Assembly: GCF_015477775.1 (NCBI RefSeq)
Contig: NZ_JADLQO010000006.1
Location: 62,001-126,000, forward strand
Direction of reading: 5' to 3'
Source: Nocardia abscessus
GTDB lineage: Bacteria; Actinomycetota; Actinomycetes; Mycobacteriales; Mycobacteriaceae
DNA length: 64,000 bases
Shown here: piece by piece, positions 29,835 through 36,984 of the stretch
Layout of the letters: each line of letters starts with the position of its first letter
Numbering within the stretch: the stretch's first letter is position 1
Notes under the pieces: model-generated
The model's input: only the letters and a program-made list of their open reading frames with translations
The model's database searches: none
What the model was told of the DNA's origin: nothing
Made by a program: the position numbers and the translations under genes

Positions 29835-30737
29835 ATGACAGATTCGATCGTGGTCACCCGAGGGTTGACCAAACGCTACGGGGAGCACACCGTTGTCGAC
29901 GGCGTGAGCATGAGCGTCGCGGCCGGCGAGATCTACGGGTTCCTCGGTCCGAACGGCGCGGGCAAGACCACCACCCTGCGCATGCTGGCCGGGCTGATCC
30001 GTCCGAGCGAAGGCACCGCCACAGTCGCGGGGCGTCGGCCGGGCGATCCCGTGGTGGTTCGCCGGATCGGCGTGCTCATCGAGGGTCCTGGCTTCTACCC
30101 CTACCTCTCCGGCCGGGACAACCTGCGCGTGCTCGCGCGGTATCGGGGGCTCGGACGGCCGGAGGTCGAGGAGGCGCTCGTGCGGGTCGGGCTCGTCGGC
30201 CGTGCCGACGACAAGTTCCGCACGTACTCGCTGGGGATGAAACAGCGGCTCGGCGTGGGCGCAGCGCTGCTCGGCAGTCCTGATCTGCTCGTCCTGGACG
30301 AGCCGACCAACGGCCTGGACCCGGCCGGGATGGCCGAGATGCGGGAGCTGATCACCGCTCTGGCCGCCGAGGGCCACACCGTGCTGCTGTCGAGCCACCT
30401 GCTCGGCGAGGTACAGGAGATCTGCCATCGGGTCGGCGTGATCGCGCAGGGCAGGCTGCTCACCGAAGCGACGGTCGCGCAGTTGCGCGGGGGCTCGTCG
30501 CTGGTGGTGCGGGCCGAGCCGCTCGAGGTCGCCCTGCCCGCGGTGCGCGGGCTGGTCGGTGCGCGTTCGGCGCTGCTGACCGGGAGCGGCATCCGGATCG
30601 AGTCGGACACCGTCACCGCGCCCGCCGTGGCGCGTGCGGTCGTGGCCTCGGGCGCGGACCTGCTGGAGCTGCGGGTCGACGAGAAGTCCCTGGAGGAAGT
30701 GTTCTTCGAGATGACGCAATGGGAGACCGCGCGATGA
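29835..30737 (+). CDS. ABC transporter ATP-binding protein
   Basis: A 300-residue ATPase of the drug/lipid exporter type (CcmA/DrrA-like). Walker A GPNGAGKTTTL, Q-loop region IEGPGFYPYLSGRDNL, signature YSLGMKQRLGVGAAL, Walker B LLVLDEPTNGLDP and the switch His in LLSSHLL are all present. The C-terminal 80 residues are the usual accessory region. It forms an ATGA-coupled pair with the permease that follows. The substrate is unknown; the two-component system to the left may control it. Confidence 0.93.
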   Translation: MTDSIVVTRGLTKRYGEHTVVDGVSMSVAAGEIYGFLGPNGAGKTTTLRMLAGLIRPSEGTATVAGRRPGDPVVVRRIGVLIEGPGFYPYLSGRDNLRVLARYRGLGRPEVEEALVRVGLVGRADDKFRTYSLGMKQRLGVGAALLGSPDLLVLDEPTNGLDPAGMAEMRELITALAAEGHTVLLSSHLLGEVQEICHRVGVIAQGRLLTEATVAQLRGGSSLVVRAEPLEVALPAVRGLVGARSALLTGSGIRIESDTVTAPAVARAVVASGADLLELRVDEKSLEEVFFEMTQWETAR

Positions 30738-31597
30738 ACGGTATGGCACTGCGCGACCTGATCGCGAGCACGAAAGCCGAAATGCTGCGGTTGCGAAAGT
30801 GGCCCGCGTTCTGGATCATCCTCGGCACGTGGATTCTGTTGAATCTCACGTTCGCCTACTTGTTCAACTATCTGGCTTACACCTCCGGCGAATCGGGACG
30901 AATGTCCAACGGACTGCCGCGCGAGGCGTTGCTGCGGCAGATGTCGCCCGCCGCGGTCCCCGAAGTCTTCACGCAGGGCATGGCCATGTTCGGCGGCGCG
31001 CTGATGCTCATTCTCGGCGCACTCACCGTCGGCAGCGGGTACGGCTGGGGGACCTGGAAGACGGTGTTCACGCAGGGGCCATCCCGGGTGCGGGCGGTCG
31101 CCGCGGTGGTGGTGGGCCTCGCGGTCGTGGTGGTGGGACTGGTGTGCGCGGCATTCGTCGTGGACGTCTCGATCGCCGCGCTGATCGCGGCGTCCCAGTC
31201 GCAGGCGGTCACGCTACCGGCACCGGACCGGTCGTTGCTCGGAATCCTGACCGGCACAGCGATTCTCGGCATGTGGACGCTGGCGGGCGCGCTGCTCGGC
31301 GCGATCGCGCGCGGCCCCGCGCTCGCTGTGGGGCTCGGCCTGGTCTGGGTGCTGGTGGTGGAGAACCTGCTGCGCGGCGTCGCCGGAATCTACGCGCCGA
31401 TCCGGGCGATCACCGATCGCCTGCCCGGGACCGCGGCGGGGTCGCTCGCGGGGGCGATGCGGACGGTGGACGGTCCCGCCACGCCGGGTGTGCTGGACGT
31501 GCTCGCGCGAGCCGAAGCGCTGGTCGTGCTGGCGGCCTACCTGGTGGTGTTCGCGAGCGGCACGATCTGGCTGATGCGCAGACGCGATCTGGTGTGA
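30734..31597 (+). CDS. ABC transporter permease
   Basis: A 287-residue ABC-2 type permease with six membrane helices (about 24-48, 85-110, 120-148, 168-192, 200-220 and 255-280) and Gly-rich loops. The ATG overlaps the ATPase stop (ATGA), and GGGAG lies 8 bases upstream. Together the two genes make a heterodimeric or homodimeric exporter. The N-terminal LIASTKAEMLRLRKWPAFW, a basic amphipathic segment, is typical of this family. Substrate unknown. Confidence 0.9.
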   Translation: MNGMALRDLIASTKAEMLRLRKWPAFWIILGTWILLNLTFAYLFNYLAYTSGESGRMSNGLPREALLRQMSPAAVPEVFTQGMAMFGGALMLILGALTVGSGYGWGTWKTVFTQGPSRVRAVAAVVVGLAVVVVGLVCAAFVVDVSIAALIAASQSQAVTLPAPDRSLLGILTGTAILGMWTLAGALLGAIARGPALAVGLGLVWVLVVENLLRGVAGIYAPIRAITDRLPGTAAGSLAGAMRTVDGPATPGVLDVLARAEALVVLAAYLVVFASGTIWLMRRRDLV

Positions 31598-31611
31598 ATC
31601 ACCAGGGGTAT

Positions 31612-31650
31612 CGAAAACCGTTGGTGAGCACTGCTCATCGACGGTTTTCG
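31612..31650. terminator. bidirectional terminator hairpin
   Basis: CGAAAACCGT (31612-31621) pairs perfectly with ACGGTTTTCG (31641-31650), and TGAGCA pairs with TGCTCA inside. It separates the convergent permease and TetR genes; the A/T runs in the stem can act as U-tracts for either strand. Confidence 0.7.
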
Positions 31651-31666
31651 CCGGCGTGGCGCGGTT

Positions 31667-32278
31667 TCACCCGGCGCCGAGCACGGTTTCGGCGATCGAG
31701 CGGAGTGCGCCGGTGATTTGCTCGGAGCTCAGCCCGCGCTCGCGTTGCTGCCGGTAGACCTCGGCCGCCAGCGGTGCGAGCAGCGGATCGACCATGGCGT
31801 CCGGCTCACGAATTCCGGCTGCCACCAATAGCGCTCGCACATGCGCGTACCAGAACCCGTAGGCACCGGTCGCGAAGCGCGCTCCGCCTGTTTCGGCGCC
31901 GAGGACCAGATGCGCGTGCGCGTCCAGCAATTCGACCATCGCGGCGTAGAACGCCGCCAGTCTCTGTGCAGGCGCAGCGCCGGGGCCGAGGGGCGGCGGG
32001 CCGGACAACAGTTTCTCCTGCAGCGCCCGTTCGTGTTCGTCCAAGAGGGCTACCGCGACCGAAGTGGTGTCCGGATAACGCCGATACAGGGTGCCGCGGC
32101 CGACGCCCGCGGCCTTGGCGATGTCGTCCATCGTCACCGTGCGGGGTTCCCGGGTGGCGAACAGCTCCGCGGCGGCGGCGAGCACCTTCGCCCGGTTGCG
32201 TGCCGCGTCCGCGCGTTCCGCCGGGGCCGCCGACGGGCTCGGCCCGGTACCGGCGAGCAGGTCGGATCGGGGTTCCAT
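31667..32278 (-). CDS. TetR-family regulator
   Basis: A 203-residue repressor. The N-terminal HTH is AAELFATREPRTVTMDDIAK then AAGVGRGTLYRRYPD; the rest is an all-helical ligand domain with ETGGARFATGAYGFWYAHVR typical of the TetR_C group that controls azoreductase/quinone genes. ATG 32278 gives MEPRSDLLAG; longer readings upstream cross the operator. It is divergent from azoreductase and SMR genes, and two matching palindromes lie between, so it very likely represses both directions. Confidence 0.92.
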   Translation of the reverse strand: MEPRSDLLAGTGPSPSAAPAERADAARNRAKVLAAAAELFATREPRTVTMDDIAKAAGVGRGTLYRRYPDTTSVAVALLDEHERALQEKLLSGPPPLGPGAAPAQRLAAFYAAMVELLDAHAHLVLGAETGGARFATGAYGFWYAHVRALLVAAGIREPDAMVDPLLAPLAAEVYRQQRERGLSSEQITGALRSIAETVLGAG

Positions 32279-32306
32279 GCCGTGACTGTAACCGAACGCG
32301 GCATAA

Positions 32307-32323
32307 GTGGACAACATGTCCAC
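32307..32323. promoter_or_regulatory. TetR operator 1
   Basis: GTGGACAACATGTCCAC is a perfect 7-3-7 palindrome, 29 bases from the tetR start. It shares GGACA-N3-TGTCC with a second site 45 bases (centre to centre) away. Likely operator of the adjacent TetR. Confidence 0.75.
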
Positions 32324-32353
32324 ATGTGCTCTACCGTCGAGTGAGGATGAATC

Positions 32354-32366
32354 GGACACAATGTCC
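32354..32366. promoter_or_regulatory. TetR operator 2
   Basis: GGACACAATGTCC, a perfect 5-3-5 palindrome with the same half-sites as operator 1, lies 20 bases before the azoreductase start, placed to block its transcription. Confidence 0.72.
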
Positions 32367-32386
32367 AGTTAGTCGGAGGATTGATC

Positions 32387-33034
32387 ATGAGCACGTTGTT
32401 GCACATCGACGCCAGCGCTCGGCGCCGATCGATCAGCAGGGAATTGAGCGCCGCTTTCGCCGACGCATGGCGCACGCGGCATCCCGGAGGCGGATACCGC
32501 TACCGTGACCTCGCGGCCGAGCCGGTGCCGTTCATCGCAGAGGCGTGGACCGAGCTGTGCGATGCCGTGCTCACCCTGCCGAGCACGGACCTGGAGCGGC
32601 TCGGCGGCCTGGTCCGGACCCCGGCGCAGGCCGCCGCGTGGGGCATCGTCGAGCCGCTGCTGACGGAGCTGCTGGCGGCGGACGTGATCCTGATCGGCAC
32701 GCCGATGTACAACTACTCCGTACCGGCCGCGCTGAAGGCCTGGCTGGACCAGGTGACCTTCCCGCGAATGACGCTGGGGCACCGGAGATTCGTCGTGACG
32801 AGCGCCCGCGGCGGCGCTTACTCGCCGGGCGCGCCCAAAGCGGCCTACGACTACCAAGAGCGCTTCCTGCGTGACTTCTTCGCGGGCCATTTCGCCGTGT
32901 CCGACACCGTTTTCGTGCACGCGGAACTAGCCAATTCCCGCCAGGACCCGGCGCTCGCGCACCGGCGTGCCGAGCACGACGCCTCCTACGCCGACGCTCT
33001 GGCCACCGCTCGCGCTCTGGCCGGGGAGTACTGA
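32387..33034 (+). CDS. FMN-dependent NADH-azoreductase (AzoR family)
   Basis: A 215-residue flavodoxin-fold NAD(P)H:quinone/azo oxidoreductase. The N-terminal LLHIDASARRRSISREL is the FMN phosphate loop, PMYNYSVPAALKAWLDQV is the family core motif, and SARGGAYSPG binds the flavin. It detoxifies quinones, azo dyes or electrophiles by two-electron reduction. GGAGGA at 32375-32380 lies 6 bases before the ATG. It shares an operon with the SMR exporter and is under the divergent TetR. The substrate that releases TetR is probably a quinone or cationic dye (inference). Confidence 0.92.
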   Translation: MSTLLHIDASARRRSISRELSAAFADAWRTRHPGGGYRYRDLAAEPVPFIAEAWTELCDAVLTLPSTDLERLGGLVRTPAQAAAWGIVEPLLTELLAADVILIGTPMYNYSVPAALKAWLDQVTFPRMTLGHRRFVVTSARGGAYSPGAPKAAYDYQERFLRDFFAGHFAVSDTVFVHAELANSRQDPALAHRRAEHDASYADALATARALAGEY

Positions 33035-33035
33035 G

Positions 33036-33356
33036 ATGAGCTGGGTAGTCCTCGTCGTGGCCGGTCTGGTGGAGATCGTCTGGTCGCAGAGCATCAAGCC
33101 GACCGAGAACTTCACCCGCCTGGTCCCGACTCTGGTCTGCTTCGTGCTGGGGGCCACCGCCGTGTACCTGCTGTCCCGCGCCATGCAGACCTTGCCGGTC
33201 GGCACCGCCTATGCGGTGTTCACCGGCATCGGCGCGCTCGGCGCGATCACCCTGGGGATCGTCGTCAACCGGGATCCGCTCAGCGCGGGCCGGGTGCTGG
33301 CGCTCGCGTTGATCCTCGGCGGCATCGTGCTGGCCAGGATCACGAATCCGGAGTAG
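33036..33356 (+). CDS. small multidrug resistance (SMR) transporter, SugE/Gdx-like
   Basis: A 106-residue four-helix proton antiporter. SWVVLVVAGLVEIVWSQSIK has the essential Glu in helix 1, and LPVGTAYAVFTGIGALGA is the conserved helix 3 region. MSW at the start, the Lys after WSQS and the TGIGALG motif are closer to the SugE/Gdx (guanidinium or quaternary ammonium) group than to EmrE; this subgroup call is tentative. It begins one base after the azoreductase stop, so both are TetR-controlled. SMR proteins act as antiparallel dimers; only one copy is present. Confidence 0.9.
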   Translation: MSWVVLVVAGLVEIVWSQSIKPTENFTRLVPTLVCFVLGATAVYLLSRAMQTLPVGTAYAVFTGIGALGAITLGIVVNRDPLSAGRVLALALILGGIVLARITNPE

Positions 33357-33362
33357 CGGACG

Positions 33363-33401
33363 CCTCCCACGGCGCGGATTCGCCTGGCGCGTGGGAGGTT
33401 T
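33363..33401 (+). terminator. terminator after the SMR gene
   Basis: CCTCCCACG (33363-33371) pairs with CGTGGGAGG (33390-33398), followed by TTTA. It lies 6 bases past the stop codon. Confidence 0.75.
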
Positions 33402-33532
33402 ACCGCCGAGCCGCTCGGTACGTGTGGCCGGCGCGCCGCCGCGAACGTGATCGGCGAACCGGTGGGCCGGGGCGAGTCGGCCGGGGTAGGTTCGTGCTGA
33501 ATCGTCAAACGAGCATCGGCGAAAGGACCGTG

Positions 33533-33973
33533 ATGCCCACACGTACCGCGCGTACCGCTTGGACCGGCACCCTGCAGGAGGGGTCGGGTCAGGTCGAACT
33601 GGCCAGTTCGGGGGTCGGTAAGTACGACGTGTCGTTCCCCAAGCGTTCCGCCGCGGAGGCCGACGGCACCACCAGCCCGGAGGAACTGATCGCGGCCGCG
33701 CACTCCTCCTGCTACGCGATGGCGCTCTCGGCGCAGATCGGCAACGCGGGCGGCACCCCGGAGAGCCTCGACGTCACCGCCGACGTGACCCTCGGCCCCG
33801 ATCCGGCGGGCGGTTTCCGGATCACCGGGATCGAACTGACCGTCCGCGGTCGCGTCTCGGGTATCGACGCCGAGGCGTTCCAGGCCGCCGCCGAGGCCGC
33901 CAAGGCGGGATGCCCGGTCAGCAAGGCTCTCGCGGGCGTCGACCACATCAGCCTCGACGCGGCTCTCGCCTGA
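33533..33973 (+). CDS. OsmC-family peroxiredoxin
   Basis: A 146-residue organic hydroperoxide reductase of the OsmC group. The two redox cysteines are in AAHSSCYAMAL and KAGCPVSKAL, as in OsmC/Ohr; Arg and Glu partners are plausible near TSPEELIAAA. Reduces hydroperoxides with thiol donors. GAAAGGA lies 5 bases before ATG 33533; TAGGTT at 33487-33492 may be the -10. Its 3' end overlaps the convergent membrane gene by 26 bases. Confidence 0.93.
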   Translation: MPTRTARTAWTGTLQEGSGQVELASSGVGKYDVSFPKRSAAEADGTTSPEELIAAAHSSCYAMALSAQIGNAGGTPESLDVTADVTLGPDPAGGFRITGIELTVRGRVSGIDAEAFQAAAEAAKAGCPVSKALAGVDHISLDAALA

Positions 33974-34520
33974 TTCGCCTTCCCGCTTCGTGCCCCGCAC
34001 CCCGATAGGTGCGGGGCACGAAGCGCGGTGCTGGGCCTCGGCGTTTGCGGAAGTAACGGCGGGCGGCGCGGGTGTAGAGAGCGGGGATGGCGAACAGCAC
34101 GGCTACGACGTGGACTGCGCGGAGGGCGGCGAGCAGCAGGGACGCCGCGGACACGTCCCGGAATAGGTCACGCAGTTCCTCGGCGGACATAGCCGTGGCC
34201 AGTGGCTCGATGATCAGTGACAACAGCCCGACGACGCCGATGCCGACGGTGATCAGCAGACGAGCCCAGCGGTCGCCGTGGGTCAGGCGTACCGCGACGG
34301 CCAGCACCAGAAGATAGATCGCCGCGCGCGTACCCAGTCCGGCTGCGAGGTTCGCCGGGTCGGCTTCGGGGAAAGCGAGCGCGGCCCGCACGACCGCCTC
34401 GGCGGCCCCCGCGAGCAAAGCGACGACCAGAGCGATGAATGCGACGCGTACGGCGCGAGGTGGTTCAGCGGGGTGGACACGCAGCGGTGCGGGCCAGACG
34501 GAGAGGGCAGTGCCGGTCAT
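33948..34520 (-). CDS. hypothetical four-helix membrane protein in the cbt operon
   Basis: A 190-residue protein with about four membrane helices (roughly 25-48, 62-80, 85-105 and 125-147) and a very basic C-terminal tail (RAARRYFRKRRGPAPRFVPR). I do not recognise the family. It lies 35 bases after cbtA on the same strand, so it is probably transcribed from the B12-riboswitch promoter with cbtB and cbtA. The tail-coding part contains a 17-bp perfect hairpin and overlaps the convergent osmC gene, so the last 20-30 residues are uncertain in function though the frame is open. Confidence 0.72.
   Translation of the reverse strand: MTGTALSVWPAPLRVHPAEPPRAVRVAFIALVVALLAGAAEAVVRAALAFPEADPANLAAGLGTRAAIYLLVLAVAVRLTHGDRWARLLITVGIGVVGLLSLIIEPLATAMSAEELRDLFRDVSAASLLLAALRAVHVVAVLFAIPALYTRAARRYFRKRRGPAPRFVPRTYRGAGHEAGRRIRREPRRG
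33985..34024. terminator. 17-bp perfect hairpin at osmC/membrane-gene junction
   Basis: GCTTCGTGCCCCGCACC (33985-34001) pairs without mismatch with 34008-34024 around a 6-base loop. It follows the osmC stop by 11 bases but lies inside the convergent membrane gene. No U-tract. Probable terminator for osmC. Confidence 0.6.
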
Positions 34521-34555
34521 GGGACCGACACTGCCTCAGCTCTTCTCGACGCGAA

Positions 34556-35347
34556 TCACCCGGCGGTAGCAGCCGCCGCCCGTACCGGGGTATCGGTGCG
34601 CGTGGCGAACTCGGTGAGCGCCGCGAAGCCGAGGGCCAGGCAGGCCCACAGTGTCGCGGTCTCGGCCAGGGACGCCACCCGGAACTGCCACAGCAGAGTG
34701 GCCGGGAAGTCCGCGCTCACCTCGTTCACGCCGGGCAGCAGGATGTAACCGAGCGCGGTGACCAGAACGAACGCCGCGACGCCACCGGCCAGCCGGAACG
34801 TGGAAAGTTGGGCGCGCAGCGCGGTGAACACCGCCACCGCCGCGCCGACCGCCACGAGACCGAGCACGACGGCTGCCAGCCACAGCAGGGTGCGCTCGTT
34901 GATGGTGTCCGGATCACCCACGGCGGGTGGGTTCGCCGGGTACTTGAAGAACGGCACCGCGACGATCGCGGCCCATCCTGCCGCGCCCAGCGTCAGCGCG
35001 AGGCGTGGCCCGGGCAGCGTGGTGTAGCGCCGCGCGAAATGCGCGACCGAGGCGTAGATGGCGCCGAGCGCGAGCCCGGCCAGCCCGAGCGCGAGGAACT
35101 GCCCGAACTTCTGGCCGCCGCGGCTCACCAGCGGTTCTTCCTCGTCACCGTGGGTATGCCCGCCCGGGGATGCGGCGTGCTCGCCGTGCGTGTGCTCGCC
35201 TGCGGAGCCCGCTTCCTCGATGGCGATGGCGGCGTCCACCTGGGGTTCGCCGACGAAGTAACCGACTGTGGCGGCCAGCAGCCCGGCGACGAGGCCGGCC
35301 AGCAGGCCGCGCAGCAGCAGTGTGCGAAGCGAACCGATCAGTGGCAC
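34556..35347 (-). CDS. cbtA: CbtA family cobalt transporter subunit
   Basis: A 263-residue membrane protein with five or six helices. CbtA is a predicted cobalt uptake subunit whose genes commonly follow B12 riboswitches. The loop after helix 1 is His-rich (EHTHGEHAASPGGHTHGDEE, about residues 50-70), a likely metal-binding site. FFKYPANPPAVGDPDTI is a typical CbtA motif. The start is GTG, overlapping cbtB by 10 bases, so the two are coupled. Transport of cobalt rests on family knowledge, not on direct proof here. Confidence 0.9.
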   Translation of the reverse strand: MPLIGSLRTLLLRGLLAGLVAGLLAATVGYFVGEPQVDAAIAIEEAGSAGEHTHGEHAASPGGHTHGDEEEPLVSRGGQKFGQFLALGLAGLALGAIYASVAHFARRYTTLPGPRLALTLGAAGWAAIVAVPFFKYPANPPAVGDPDTINERTLLWLAAVVLGLVAVGAAVAVFTALRAQLSTFRLAGGVAAFVLVTALGYILLPGVNEVSADFPATLLWQFRVASLAETATLWACLALGFAALTEFATRTDTPVRAAAATAG

Positions 35348-35532
35348 GGAAGCCCCAGCAGATGGCGTCCGTCGTGCATCAGCTCGTGCAGGTACATCCC
35401 GCTGCGCGAGATGACGCCCTGGTCGAAGCCGACCAGGTACAGCGTGAGCAGTGCGAGAAGAACGACACCTACCGTGACGAGCACGGTGGCCAGGGAATCG
35501 GTCGCCCGGCTGGGTGAATGCGCGATGGCCAT
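35338..35532 (-). CDS. cbtB: CbtB-domain protein
   Basis: A 64-residue protein with one membrane helix (about 17-36) and the CbtB C-terminal motif MYLHELMHDGRHLLGLPCH, whose His and Cys residues may bind cobalt. AAGGAGG is 5-6 bases before ATG 35532 and lies next to the riboswitch expression platform. First gene of the cbtB-cbtA-membrane protein unit. Confidence 0.93.
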   Translation of the reverse strand: MAIAHSPSRATDSLATVLVTVGVVLLALLTLYLVGFDQGVISRSGMYLHELMHDGRHLLGLPCH

Positions 35533-35559
35533 TCGAGTCCTCCTTGGGATGCGCGTCCC

Positions 35560-35695
35560 GTCGGGTGGTGGCGCGACGGTGCCGGTGTCTGGCTTTCCGG
35601 CACCGGACTCGGTGCGTGGAACACAGTGGCGCGACCGCTCCGGAATCTCACCGGAATTACCGCATCACCCTCGCGTTTGTCCTTCGAACTGTGAC
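35560..35695 (-). ncRNA. cobalamin riboswitch
   Basis: Read on the minus strand, the region contains the cobalamin-riboswitch core: a GGTGAGATTCCGG stretch (35640-35652), then GCGGTCGCGCCACTGT with the B12 box GCCACTGT (35623-35630), then AGTCCGG and a CCAGACACCGGC segment. Downstream, GGGA...TCCC (35546-35559) forms a hairpin abutting the cbtB ribosome site AAGGAGG, suggesting translational control: B12 binding would hide the site. Ends are approximate because the outer P1 stem was not resolved by eye. Confidence 0.92.
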
Positions 35696-35794
35696 ACCCG
35701 CACGCCTCCGGCGTCAACCAGGTCCGGCACGGGCGTACCACGGCGTCGGGCGAGTCGCCGGGCAGGCGGACCTACCCGGCGGCGGGTACTCGAC

Positions 35795-36109
35795 TCAGTT
35801 CGCGGGCTTCGCGTCGACGTCGAGTACGACCTCGAACTCGAGCAGGGACGCACCCGTCGAGACCGGCTTCTGGCGCTCGCCCGCGTGCGCCTCACGCGCG
35901 GGCCCGTCCCGCCACGCCGCGAAGGACTCTTCCGAATCCCACTGGGTGACAACGAAGTACCGGTTCTCTCCGGCGACCGGGCGGAGCAGCTGGAAGCCGA
36001 GGAAGCCGGGGGAGCCCTCGACCGCGTGCGCACGGTGGGCGAACCGCTTCTCCAATTCGGGGCCCGCGCCCTCGGGAACCTCGATCGCGTTGATCTTCAC
36101 AACAGCCAT
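35795..36109 (-). CDS. mhuD: heme-degrading monooxygenase MhuD
   Basis: A 104-residue ABM-fold enzyme that opens heme to release iron, giving mycobilin-type products in Mtb. The sequence MAVVKINAIEVPEGAGPELE and the body match MhuD closely, including Asn7, Trp66 and heme-ligand His75. TAGCTT (36116-36121) sits 6 bases before the ATG, suggesting a leaderless message. It is divergent from a hydrolase gene with only 58 bases between starts, as in Mtb Rv3592/Rv3591c. Confidence 0.95.
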   Translation of the reverse strand: MAVVKINAIEVPEGAGPELEKRFAHRAHAVEGSPGFLGFQLLRPVAGENRYFVVTQWDSEESFAAWRDGPAREAHAGERQKPVSTGASLLEFEVVLDVDAKPAN

Positions 36110-36115
36110 GCATCC

Positions 36116-36160
36116 AAGCTAGCGGCTGATGCCGAGCAGGTGCTCGGTGCCTCGTATTGT
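36116..36160. promoter_or_regulatory. divergent leaderless promoters of mhuD and hydrolase
   Basis: TAGCTT (minus strand, 36116-36121) precedes mhuD by 6 bases and TATTGT (plus strand, 36155-36160) precedes the hydrolase ATG by 7 bases. Both genes therefore seem to start transcription at their first codon inside a 58-base gap. Confidence 0.55.
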
Positions 36161-36167
36161 CGGACCG

Positions 36168-36914
36168 ATGTTGCACGACGAAGGCGGAGCAGGCGCGCCG
36201 ATCCTGCTGCTGCACGGATTGATGGGCAGCGCGCGCACCTGGCGTGATCAGCTGGACTGGCTGCGCGAGCACGGCCACGTCTACACCTTCGACGCCGCGG
36301 GCCACGGCAGGCCGGCGCCCGCGGAATTGACCACCGAGGCCTTCGTCGACGACCTCGCCACGGCCACCGCCGCGATCGGCGAGCCGATGGTGGTGATCGG
36401 ACATTCGATGGGCGGGCTGCACGGCTGGGTGTTCGCCGCGACCCACCCCGAGCGGGTCCGGGCGCTCGTGATCGAGGACATCGCGCCGGACTTCACCGGC
36501 CGCACCGCCGCGCACTGGGCGGCGATGATCGAGGCGTGGCCGCAGCCGTTTCCGGACGACGATGCCGTGCTCTCCTTCTTCGGGCCGGTCGCCGGGCGGT
36601 ACTTCCTGAACTCCTTCGAGCGCGGGCCGAAGGGATACCGGCTGCACGGCTCGGTGGCCACCTTCCGCGATATCTCCGAGGAGTGGGGGACGCGCGACTT
36701 CTGGCGGCACTGGCATGCGGTGCGGGTGCCCGCGCTGCTGCTGGAGGGCGAGCACAGCATCACCCCGCCGGGTCAGATGCGGCAGATGGCCGCCGCGCAT
36801 CCGGGCGCCGACTACGTCCTGGTGCCCGGCGCGGGCCACCTCGTGCACGACGACCAACCGGAGCGCTATCGAGCCGAGGTCGAGCGCTTCCTGCGGCGCG
36901 TGCTCGGTAGGTAG
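36168..36914 (+). CDS. alpha/beta-fold hydrolase
   Basis: A 248-residue cytosolic hydrolase: PILLLHGLMGSARTWRDQ (oxyanion region), nucleophile elbow GHSMGGLHGW, acid in LLLEGEHSI and His in GAGHLVHDDQP. It matches the Mtb Rv3591c family. ATG 36168 follows TATTGT by 7 bases with no ribosome site, so it is probably leaderless. Substrate unknown; the position beside mhuD is conserved, without an established link. Confidence 0.9.
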   Translation: MLHDEGGAGAPILLLHGLMGSARTWRDQLDWLREHGHVYTFDAAGHGRPAPAELTTEAFVDDLATATAAIGEPMVVIGHSMGGLHGWVFAATHPERVRALVIEDIAPDFTGRTAAHWAAMIEAWPQPFPDDDAVLSFFGPVAGRYFLNSFERGPKGYRLHGSVATFRDISEEWGTRDFWRHWHAVRVPALLLEGEHSITPPGQMRQMAAAHPGADYVLVPGAGHLVHDDQPERYRAEVERFLRRVLGR

Positions 36915-36984
36915 GGGCGAGGCAGTTCGGCCGCCGGGCTCGCGACCGAACCGCCGTCGCGTCCGGCGGCGGGCCGGTTCCGGC

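Noticed and set aside
29347..29838. Plus-strand frame over the GAGCYGTGG repeats
   Set aside because: Trp/Arg/Cys-rich product of repeat DNA; no start context and no domain.
34536..34556. Seven-codon frame after cbtA (VIRVEKS)
   Set aside because: It overlaps the cbtA stop but ends 15 bases before the next gene, so it lacks the double-overlap pattern of the two bridging frames.
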